Origin: Vallitaleaceae bacterium 9-2
GTDB lineage: Bacteria; Bacillota; Clostridia; Lachnospirales; Vallitaleaceae
Direction: 5' to 3'
Assembly (NCBI GenBank): GCA_038396585.1
Contig: CP121691.1
Span: forward strand, 1,364,001 to 1,428,000
DNA length: 64,000 nucleotides
Part shown: piece by piece, positions 57,029 through 64,000 of the stretch
Layout of the letters: each line of letters begins with the position of its first letter
Numbering within the stretch: the stretch's first letter is position 1
Translations under genes and position numbers: made by a program
The notes under the pieces: model-generated
Seen by the model: the letters and a program-made list of their open reading frames with translations, nothing else
Database searches by the model: none
What the model was told of the DNA's origin: nothing

Positions 57029-57044
57029 AAAAGGAGGGTTTACA

Positions 57045-57914
57045 ATGAAAGGAATTATACTTGCAGGAGGGTCAGGAACACGATTGTATCCTGTCACAAA
57101 AGCTGTATCAAAACAATTGCTTCCCATTTATGATAAACCAATGATTTATTATCCTTTGTCCGTATTGATGCTTGCAGATATTCGAGATATTTTGGTTATA
57201 ACAACACCCGAAGATCAGCATGCTTTTCAAATGCTATTAGGCACAGGAAGTGACTTAGGCTTAAAAATTTCATATGCCATACAAGAGGAACCCAAAGGTT
57301 TAGCCGATGCATTTATTATTGCAGAAAAGTTTATTGGGAAAGAGGATGTATGCTTAGTATTAGGCGACAATATTTTTTATGGATCCCGATTTGTCGGTGA
57401 GTTACAGGAAGCGCGATATGAAAATGAGGGGGCAACTATTTTTGGATATTATGTAAAAAATCCTGAACGCTACGGTGTTATTGATTTTGATGAACATGGA
57501 AAAGCGAAGCGCATTATTGAAAAGCCAAAGGAACTTGTTTCCTACTATGCGGTTCCGGGACTTTACTTTTTTGATCATCGTGTCGTGGATATTGCAAAAC
57601 AAATTCAACCCTCTGAACGCGGTGAATTAGAGATAACAGAGCTACATAATAAATATATTGAAATGAATGCGTTAAAAGTGAAGCTGTTTGGACGTGGTAT
57701 GGCATGGTTTGACACAGGAACGCACTCATCACTAATACGGGCATCCAACTTTGTGGAGACTATTCAATCAAGGCAGGGCTTTTATATAGCTTGTCTAGAA
57801 GAAATTGCATATATCAAAGGCTATATTGATAAGGAACAACTGCTTGCGTTGGCCGAACCTTTGAAAAAGACGGATTATGGACGATATTTGGTGGAACTCG
57901 TTGATGTATTATAG
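57045..57914 (+). CDS. rfbA: Glucose-1-phosphate thymidylyltransferase
   Basis: ATG 57045, ribosome binding site AAAAAGGAGGGTTTACA. The 289-residue protein has [46 protein letters not shown] and [15 protein letters not shown], the standard RmlA signature. It makes dTDP-glucose, the first step of the dTDP-sugar route. It is 16 bases after rfbB. Confidence 0.95.
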   Translation: MKGIILAGGSGTRLYPVTKAVSKQLLPIYDKPMIYYPLSVLMLADIRDILVITTPEDQHAFQMLLGTGSDLGLKISYAIQEEPKGLADAFIIAEKFIGKEDVCLVLGDNIFYGSRFVGELQEARYENEGATIFGYYVKNPERYGVIDFDEHGKAKRIIEKPKELVSYYAVPGLYFFDHRVVDIAKQIQPSERGELEITELHNKYIEMNALKVKLFGRGMAWFDTGTHSSLIRASNFVETIQSRQGFYIACLEEIAYIKGYIDKEQLLALAEPLKKTDYGRYLVELVDVL

Positions 57915-57933
57915 ATAATCTAGAGGTGAGCAT

Positions 57934-58617
57934 ATGAACAGTGAATTACAGGAAATCAGCTTTAAAAAACTTATACAAAGCATCTTGCAGATGTGGTGGC
58001 TAATTCTTATTTTTGTCATTGTAGGATGTTCAACAACATTTATACTCACAAATTTATATATTCCGGATACATATCTAGCAAGCACAACGCTTTTTATTGG
58101 AAAGGATACGGACATTGCATCTTCCATTAGCATGTCTGACTTGCAGTTGGATTCTAAGCTGGTCTTGGATTATCGGGAATTACTGCGAACAAAATTAGTG
58201 ACAAGAGAAGTTATTGGTGAATTAGGGTTGAATATGGACTATCGTACAATGGTCGATCGTTTGGACGTTGAAACCCTTTCAGAGTCACGTTTTGTTAAGA
58301 TAACATATATTGATGTTGACCCAGAGCGGGCGGCACAGATTGTAAATAAGTTGTCTGAAACACTGGTTATTCGTGCACAAGACATTGTTGGAGTAGATAA
58401 TATTCAGATTGTAGACTATGCAGAGGTTCCACGATACAAAGAAGGACCGAATATGTTTGTTAACTTAGCCTTAGCAGGTATTGTTGCTGTACTTACAGCA
58501 CTGATTGTTATTTTTATAATTCACAAACTCGATAATCGTATACGAACGAAAGAAGACATCGAAAAACTCATAGGGCTATCCGTTTTATCGGAAATACCTA
58601 AATTTAAAGGGAGGTAA
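57934..58617 (+). CDS. cpsC: Polysaccharide export modulator (Wzz/CpsC-like)
   Basis: ATG 57934, ribosome binding site GAGGTGAGCAT. The 227-residue protein has a cytoplasmic start (KKLIQSIL), a first membrane helix (about 20-42), an extracellular region of about 130 residues ending in NIQIVDYAEVPRYKEGPN (the proline-rich P-x-x-P-x-x-P motif of this family), and a second helix (about 173-196). It regulates chain length and activates the kinase encoded five bases downstream of its stop, as in other Bacillota capsule operons. Confidence 0.9.
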   Translation: MNSELQEISFKKLIQSILQMWWLILIFVIVGCSTTFILTNLYIPDTYLASTTLFIGKDTDIASSISMSDLQLDSKLVLDYRELLRTKLVTREVIGELGLNMDYRTMVDRLDVETLSESRFVKITYIDVDPERAAQIVNKLSETLVIRAQDIVGVDNIQIVDYAEVPRYKEGPNMFVNLALAGIVAVLTALIVIFIIHKLDNRIRTKEDIEKLIGLSVLSEIPKFKGR

Positions 58618-58622
58618 CGTTT

Positions 58623-59288
58623 ATGAATGTAAATTTAGTTACATTTCACCAGCCAACGGAGCACGAAGCTGAGGCATTTCGCGTATTAAGAACAAATCTA
58701 CGATTCACAAACGTTGATTCACCAAAAAAAGTCATTTTGTTGACAAGTGCTAAACAGGGAGCGGGAAAGTCGACGACAATTTCTAATTTGGCGATTACCA
58801 TGGCAAAGTATTCTTTAAAGACATTGCTCATTGATGGAGATCTTAGAAGACCAACGATTCATAAGATGTTTGACCTTAGAAAAAACAACGGGTTAACAAA
58901 TTATTTGGTTGGGACGCAACCTTTTTCTGAATTTATTAAATCAGTACCAGATTATCCGACGTTAGATATTTTGACTTCAGGTATTGAACCACCGGAACCA
59001 TCTGAATTACTGTTTTCCCAAAAGTTAAAAGAGCTGATTGGAAAAGCAAGGCAAGAATATGACATCGTTCTAATCGATGCACCGCCAGTTCTTGGTATGT
59101 CGGATTCATCAATTTGGGCAACGCTTGCAGATGGAATCGTGCTTGTTATTGCGTCGAATCAGTCAAAGATTGAAGATGTCAAAGAAGCAAAAAATCAACT
59201 CGAACGTACAAATGTCAAAATTCTTGGAACAGTACTGACAAAGGTAAAAGACAATAACTATGTTGATTACTATACAAAAGACAGATAA
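58623..59288 (+). CDS. cpsD: Tyrosine-protein kinase (BY-kinase, CpsD/YwqD-like)
   Basis: ATG 58623, ribosome binding site GGGAGGTAACGTTT. The 221-residue protein has the BY-kinase Walker A SAKQGAGKST (42-51), Walker A' LLIDGDLRRP (68-77) and Walker B VLIDAPP (about 149-155), with the N-terminal PTEHEAEAFRVLRTNL typical of the family. The C-terminal tyrosine cluster is short: Y213, Y216 and Y217. It autophosphorylates with help from the CpsC-like protein and is dephosphorylated by the CpsB-like phosphatase at 53,894. Confidence 0.92.
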   Translation: MNVNLVTFHQPTEHEAEAFRVLRTNLRFTNVDSPKKVILLTSAKQGAGKSTTISNLAITMAKYSLKTLLIDGDLRRPTIHKMFDLRKNNGLTNYLVGTQPFSEFIKSVPDYPTLDILTSGIEPPEPSELLFSQKLKELIGKARQEYDIVLIDAPPVLGMSDSSIWATLADGIVLVIASNQSKIEDVKEAKNQLERTNVKILGTVLTKVKDNNYVDYYTKDR

Positions 59289-59299
59289 GAGGTAGTTCA

Positions 59300-60568
59300 T
59301 TGAAAGTAATAACGCAAATGCGAAAGAATCCTTATATTCATACAATCGGAACAAAAGTAATTTTGGTTCTTTTAGGACTAGCCAATTCAATACTTATTAA
59401 CAGATATTTAGGAGCAACGTTAAAGGGGCATTATAGTTATGTCATGAATATAGTTATTATGACAGCTATTTTCATGAATTTAGGAGTATACCAAGGATAT
59501 TCAAGTTTTAAGAAGGAAAAAATACCACATGTTCGAGAAAAATTTATTCAATTTTTCAAATGGCAGATGGTATTTAATTATATAGTGACTCTTGGAGTGT
59601 TTTTTACATTTTCGATAGACTATAAATATTTTTTACTTTTAATACCACTTCATGTGACGGCAAGACAAATGGACTTTTTGTGTTTAATTGAAAACATTCA
59701 TATTCGTAATGTATCAAAAATCATTACGACGATTGTACATACCGTGGCGCTCTTTATTATTTATTTCTTTTTACCTGAAGCCAATTTATTATTTATATTT
59801 TTTATGTTGTTATTACAGCAATTGGTCGATATCGGTGTCAAATTAAATATGCTGGAGATTCATGTGTTTAACCTAGGGATTAAGTTTGATGTAGCGCTAT
59901 TTAAAAAAGCTGTACAAGTGGGAATATTGCCGTTACTGTCCCTTTTATTGATTACTTCAAATTACAATATTGACATCTTCATTCTAAAAGAGCTGGCAAA
60001 GTTCGAAGATGTGGGGATTTATTCTTTGGCTGTAAATTTAGGGGGGCAGTTGTGGCTGATTCCAGATGCGTTTAAAGATGTACTCTTTGGAAAAAATGCC
60101 AAAAAAAATGACATTAAATCCATTGTTGAGGCAATTAAGTTTAATTTTGTCTTTTCCCTTTTCATGGTGTTGTTTTTCGTCATTTTTGGACGAATGCTTA
60201 TTGGATTTTTATATGATGATGAGTTCATCCGAGCATATGTACCGCTTGTTATTATTATTAGTGGAAATGTGTTTATGATTTTCTACAAATTCATATATAC
60301 GTTGTTCATAGCAGATGGAAAACGGAAACTTTCTGTAGTGATCTTTAGCGTGTCAGTACTAATCAATGTGGGGTTAAATTTTTTGCTTATTCCAAGGATG
60401 AACATTAATGGAGCAGCGTTAGCTTCGTTAGCATCCTATTCCTTTTGTGGAGTGGCTTTTTTAGCGGTCTTCATGAAAAAGTATAAAGTTGAACTTTCAT
60501 CATTAATTTTGAAAAAAACAGATATACAATTTTATTACAATGCATTTAAGAGGGCGGTGAAGCGATGA
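59300..60568 (+). CDS. Polysaccharide biosynthesis protein, Wzx-type flippase
   Basis: TTG 59300, six bases after AGAGGT; the next ATG (59318) has no ribosome binding site. The 422-residue product has about 12 membrane helices and the MOP/Wzx-like pattern (VILVLLGLANSILINRYLGA, then FEDVGIYSLAVNLGGQLWLI, PRMNINGAALASLASYSFCG). It should flip the lipid-linked repeat unit across the membrane. Its stop overlaps the next start by four bases. Confidence 0.85.
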   Translation: MKVITQMRKNPYIHTIGTKVILVLLGLANSILINRYLGATLKGHYSYVMNIVIMTAIFMNLGVYQGYSSFKKEKIPHVREKFIQFFKWQMVFNYIVTLGVFFTFSIDYKYFLLLIPLHVTARQMDFLCLIENIHIRNVSKIITTIVHTVALFIIYFFLPEANLLFIFFMLLLQQLVDIGVKLNMLEIHVFNLGIKFDVALFKKAVQVGILPLLSLLLITSNYNIDIFILKELAKFEDVGIYSLAVNLGGQLWLIPDAFKDVLFGKNAKKNDIKSIVEAIKFNFVFSLFMVLFFVIFGRMLIGFLYDDEFIRAYVPLVIIISGNVFMIFYKFIYTLFIADGKRKLSVVIFSVSVLINVGLNFLLIPRMNINGAALASLASYSFCGVAFLAVFMKKYKVELSSLILKKTDIQFYYNAFKRAVKR

Positions 60569-61677
60569 AAAAAATAGGGGTACTTACGTTCCATCGGGCA
60601 AATAACTATGGCGCAATTCTTCAAGCCTATAGTTTGTATAAAAAGATAGCACTGATGGACTCAAATTATGAGGTTGAAATAATTAATATTAATTATAAAG
60701 AACGTGAAATTCATGATTTTAAAAAATATAATTTAGGGCGTTTTCATATTCGCTTTAAAAGTTTACTAAACTATTATCGAATGAAAAGATTTTTGAAAAA
60801 GAACATACACCTTTCGCCGTTTAAGCTTATTAACAGCTTAGAAGAAGGGATAGAATATATTAATCATCAAAATTATGATCTGGTTATAACGGGAAGTGAT
60901 GAAGTTTGGAAAACAAATCAACAATTGCCGCTTCCAAATATTTATTGGCTTCCAAGTGGCTTAAACTGCAAAAAGCTTAGTTATGCTGCTTCAGCCAATC
61001 GAACGCCCTATGCGCTTTATCCAGATGAAGTGAAAAAGACATTAAGCGAATATTTGATGCAGTATACGGGAATTAGCGTTCGAGATGAGCATACCAAAAC
61101 ACTGGTATCAACTATGACCGAACAAGAGATACACATTGTCAGTGACCCTACCTTTTTAATTGAATTTCCGGCGATAGATTTGCGTGAAAAAATCCAAAGG
61201 GCAGGTATTGATCTTGATAAACCCGTTATTGCATTTATGGGGACCAATAAGGAACTTGTAGAAACCTATAGAACCAATTTTGGACCACATTATGAGTATG
61301 TATCTTTTTATCAACACCTTAACGGAACGAAATTTATAGGAAATCTCAATCCATTTGAGTTTGTACAAGTATTTAGATATTGTTCTTTGATTGTTACTTC
61401 TTTTTTTCATGGGACAGTGTTTTCTATATTAAACAAAAAGCCCTTTATTTCTTTTGAGATGAAACAGTATAAAAATATGGAGAGTAAAATTCATTATCTT
61501 CTCAAAGATGCCAAGATTACAGACAGATATTTTGTAAATGATGTTGTGCTTGATGTTGATGCATTGTTAAATAAATCAGCACAGCTGCTTGAAAAGGATG
61601 GGTTTAACTATGATGAATTTATTCAAAAACAAAGACACTATTTTGAACCGATTGAGCAGATACTAAGGAGCTTATAA
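60565..61677 (+). CDS. Polysaccharide pyruvyl transferase family protein
   Basis: ATG 60565 overlaps the flippase stop (ATGA). The 370-residue protein has TFHRANNYGAILQAYSLYK near the start (the N-Y-G-A motif of PF04230), VITGSDEVWKTN, LSYAASANRTPYAL, ISVRDEHTKTL and SFFHGTVFSILNKKPF. Family members add a pyruvyl ketal to a sugar hydroxyl pair on exopolysaccharides or secondary cell wall polymers (CsaB-like). It predicts that the polymer is pyruvylated, which would make it negatively charged and able to anchor S-layer proteins. Confidence 0.9.
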   Translation: MKKIGVLTFHRANNYGAILQAYSLYKKIALMDSNYEVEIININYKEREIHDFKKYNLGRFHIRFKSLLNYYRMKRFLKKNIHLSPFKLINSLEEGIEYINHQNYDLVITGSDEVWKTNQQLPLPNIYWLPSGLNCKKLSYAASANRTPYALYPDEVKKTLSEYLMQYTGISVRDEHTKTLVSTMTEQEIHIVSDPTFLIEFPAIDLREKIQRAGIDLDKPVIAFMGTNKELVETYRTNFGPHYEYVSFYQHLNGTKFIGNLNPFEFVQVFRYCSLIVTSFFHGTVFSILNKKPFISFEMKQYKNMESKIHYLLKDAKITDRYFVNDVVLDVDALLNKSAQLLEKDGFNYDEFIQKQRHYFEPIEQILRSL

Positions 61678-63122
61678 TGAACCTAAAAAAACTATGGGAT
61701 AGTTATTACAAAGGAATAATCATCGTCATGGGGTTCTTATTTGTTCTCTTCTCGGCGATGAGCTTGGAGTTGGCATTAGTGGTTTGTCTAGGCATTATTG
61801 CAGCAATTATTTTATATCACAATATAAAATATTCGGTTGCAATTATGCTTATGGTGACTCCCTATGTCAATACAAAGATTTTACAGACACAAATTATTCC
61901 GGGAATACCAGTAAAGTTATATGTTATTTTGTTTTTTGCCTTGTTGGGTTTGATGCTGATTCGATATAGGATTCATCTTAAAACCGTTTTTGATATGAAA
62001 TATATTGGAATTTTGAGCCTATATATTCTTGTGTTTATTATCGCCGTCATAAAATCTGTAGATTATATTGAATATATTAGTATTGCATGGTCGGATAATC
62101 TTTCCGTGTTACGTTTAATGAGTAATTTTTTAATTACTCCCTTAGTCAATATATTTCCAGTCCTTATGATCTTGCTGTTTTATAACTATGAAGACAAGCA
62201 TTTAATTATTGATGGATTTATTATGGCTTTGTTGGTTTTGTCACTAGCGATTATTTTTGTATATATTTTTATGGTTCCTTCAAAAATGAATTTTAGTATG
62301 ATTCGAGGTCAAATTGGCGTGGTACTTGGATTACATGGAAATGATTTGGCTAATTTTTATATTATGGGATTCCCATTGATTTTGGCCATGTATATAAATT
62401 CTAAAAACCGATTTGTTCAATTGACATTTTATCTTTCTTTGTTTGCCATTGCGATTTTATTTTCCAGGACAGCCTATGTGTGCGTGATTCTTACCTTTTT
62501 GTCCTATGGAGTGTTGCGTGGGAAGATTGATATAAAGTATTTTTTGACAATTATCGCAGTTGGTATTATGCTGCTTTTTCTACCAGAACAGGTATACGCA
62601 CGTTTTTTAACCTTGGTTGCCGGGACCGATATTCAGACATTATCTGCCGGACGATCCGGAGATATTTGGCTACCGCTATGGTGGGAATGGATTCGACATC
62701 CTTTAAGTATTAAATTATTTGGGATTGGAAGATATTCTATTGTGGAGTCTTTTGCCTACCGCAATGGATTGATTCTAAATGTAGAGCATCCACATAATAT
62801 GTATTTTGAAGTGTTGATGGACAGTGGAATTATTGGACTCATTACGTATGCTTTTGTGTTTGCATATATAAACTTAAACATTTTCTTTTCATTTATCAAG
62901 AATCGACTTCCTTTTGACCGAGATATATTACTAGCAGTTCTCATTTCTTTTGTGATGTATTTATTAGCAGGAATGAGTGGACGGACTTTTTTTCCATCAA
63001 CAATTACGATACATGAGTGGACTTTACTTGGACTTGGAATTTTAATTATTCGCTATCAACGTTTTACTGATAATTATGCACATCTAAAAATCGAGGTGTC
63101 AAAAAATGAAAAAACAAATTAA
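61677..63122 (+). CDS. O-antigen ligase/polymerase-like (Wzy-type) protein
   Basis: ATG 61677 shares one base with the upstream stop (TAATG). The 481-residue product has about 11 or 12 membrane helices and a large periplasmic-side loop between helices (residues about 305-375) with WWEWIRHPLSIKLFGIGRYS and EHPHNMYFEVLMDSGIIGL, the typical H-P-H-N-x-y-l/F-e pattern of Wzy_C/O-antigen ligase domains. It probably polymerises the repeat unit. It overlaps the next gene by 17 bases. Confidence 0.85.
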   Translation: MNLKKLWDSYYKGIIIVMGFLFVLFSAMSLELALVVCLGIIAAIILYHNIKYSVAIMLMVTPYVNTKILQTQIIPGIPVKLYVILFFALLGLMLIRYRIHLKTVFDMKYIGILSLYILVFIIAVIKSVDYIEYISIAWSDNLSVLRLMSNFLITPLVNIFPVLMILLFYNYEDKHLIIDGFIMALLVLSLAIIFVYIFMVPSKMNFSMIRGQIGVVLGLHGNDLANFYIMGFPLILAMYINSKNRFVQLTFYLSLFAIAILFSRTAYVCVILTFLSYGVLRGKIDIKYFLTIIAVGIMLLFLPEQVYARFLTLVAGTDIQTLSAGRSGDIWLPLWWEWIRHPLSIKLFGIGRYSIVESFAYRNGLILNVEHPHNMYFEVLMDSGIIGLITYAFVFAYINLNIFFSFIKNRLPFDRDILLAVLISFVMYLLAGMSGRTFFPSTITIHEWTLLGLGILIIRYQRFTDNYAHLKIEVSKNEKTN

Positions 63123-64000
63123 GGTAGGGATATATCTGCCTTCGGCAACTATATTATTTTATCCTAATGAAGGAGCAGAAGTTGCAGGAGGTGCTGAAAT
63201 TAATTGTTATAACTTAGCGCTGGAAATGGCAAAGAGTCCAAATTACAACGTATCCTTTTATGTTATGGATGAAGGTCAAAAAGATAAAGTCTTCGCAGGT
63301 GTTGCAATTAAAAAAATAAGGTTTCTAAATAAACGACAGGGGAAATTAAATAAACTTATTCGCCAATTGGCTTTGATTTTTCAGATATTACTTTTTAAAG
63401 AAGATGTTGTTATTACCACAACGGCAAGTGATCATCTTGGCCTCTTAGTACTGATTCATCAAAAGCTTAAGCGAAAAAAAATAATTTTTCGATTGGCCCA
63501 TGACTACAATTATGATGTTGAACATTATCGCTTTAAAGGATCGCGGTTTTATTGGTTGTATAAGTATGGGTTATTTCATGCAACCGCCTTAGTTGCTCAA
63601 ACCAATGATCAAAAAGAAGCGCTAAATCAACTCGGACGACCAAGCACAATTATAAAAAATGGATTTGAAGTACCTAAAAACATAAAGACTGAAAAAAGTC
63701 TTGACCAAGGATATATTTTATGGGTTGCAAGAGCCCAACCAATGAAGCGGCCAGAGCTTTTTGTGGAGCTGGCAAAAAAAAATCCACAATGGTCATTTTT
63801 AATGATTATGCCAACCAATAACCAACAGGAAAGTATTCGTCTAAAAGATCATATAGTAGAGCAAATATCCGAGCTTTCGAACATAGAATATATTCCCTAT
63901 GTTGAAGCATCAAAAATTCAATCTTTTTTTAATCAGGCACTACTTTTTGTTAATACGTCATCAGCAGAAGGATTTCCAAATACATTTATACAGTCTGGAT
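63106..64000 (+). CDS. Glycosyltransferase, GT4 type (3' end outside window)
   Basis: ATG 63106 follows GAGGTGTC and overlaps the polymerase stop; the frame is open to the right edge. The start reads KKQIKVGIYLPSATILFYP, then EVAGGAEINCYNLALEMAKS, the GT4 N-terminal Gly-rich loop, and ILWVARAQPMKRPELFVEL and VNTSSAEGFPNTFIQSG, the GT4 C-terminal donor site with E-x7-E pattern beginning. About 298 residues are visible. It transfers a sugar in assembly of the repeat unit; the donor cannot be told. Confidence 0.85.
   Translation, partial: MKKQIKVGIYLPSATILFYPNEGAEVAGGAEINCYNLALEMAKSPNYNVSFYVMDEGQKDKVFAGVAIKKIRFLNKRQGKLNKLIRQLALIFQILLFKEDVVITTTASDHLGLLVLIHQKLKRKKIIFRLAHDYNYDVEHYRFKGSRFYWLYKYGLFHATALVAQTNDQKEALNQLGRPSTIIKNGFEVPKNIKTEKSLDQGYILWVARAQPMKRPELFVELAKKNPQWSFLMIMPTNNQQESIRLKDHIVEQISELSNIEYIPYVEASKIQSFFNQALLFVNTSSAEGFPNTFIQSG

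Overview
The window looks like chromosome of a low-GC Gram-positive anaerobe in the class Clostridia. The 16S gene reads like the Lachnospirales side of the class, perhaps near Vallitaleaceae, but this is from memory and was not aligned. Strong AGGAGG-type ribosome binding sites, frequent TTG/GTG starts, lipobox lipoproteins, an oxygen-sensitive class III ribonucleotide reductase and PHP-type/BY-kinase capsule regulators all fit Bacillota. I see no transposase, phage gene, CRISPR array or replication origin.

Positions 1-21,200 hold about 30 small, mostly unrelated accessory genes, all on the plus strand: five GNAT acetyltransferases, two VOC proteins, an APH-type kinase, an AAC(3)-type acetyltransferase, VanZ- and VanW-family proteins, a methyltransferase, an esterase, a HAD phosphatase, lipoproteins (one with an HExxH site) and several conserved unknowns. 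One dienelactone-hydrolase-like gene is a decayed remnant. A bidirectional terminator closes this block.

Positions 21,200-30,300 are more housekeeping: a divergent ADP-ribosylglycohydrolase, a TrmB-type regulator with lysA (minus strand) divergent from rarA, a TPR lipoprotein, hflX and a DUF2752 protein. Positions 30,270-34,100 form a deoxynucleotide operon, nrdD-thyA-folA, behind two NrdR boxes 32 bp apart; NrdD carries a C-terminal CPNC thioredoxin-like domain. Positions 34,130-38,710 hold three Tad-type pseudopilin-like genes (DUF5702, TadE-like with two metal-ribbon-like modules, short TadE-like) with no Tad motor nearby. The first appears to use an AUU start. Two small membrane-protein genes follow.

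Positions 39,820-45,450 are an rRNA operon (tandem promoters, 16S, 23S) without a 5S gene, followed by tRNA-Trp, -Asp and -Pro and then a separately promoted tRNA-Val/tRNA-Met pair. From 45,550 to the right edge lies an envelope/exopolysaccharide region: a DUF2156 protein, a GNAT, galU, a nicotinamidase-like hydrolase, manC, a membrane-anchored clostripain-type peptidase, rfbC, a CpsB-type phosphatase, a SAF-domain oxidoreductase, rfbB, rfbA, a CpsC-like modulator, a CpsD-like BY-kinase, a Wzx-like flippase, a pyruvyl transferase, a Wzy-like polymerase and a truncated glycosyltransferase. Together these make sugar nucleotides, build and pyruvylate a repeat unit, flip it, polymerise it and control export by tyrosine phosphorylation. 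No rfbD is visible in the window.

The least expected signals are two perfect inverted repeats (34,135/34,177 and 38,740/38,789) whose right arms cover the ribosome binding site and whose left arms lie just upstream of the gene's own transcription start. That layout would silence read-through mRNA but not the gene's own mRNA.
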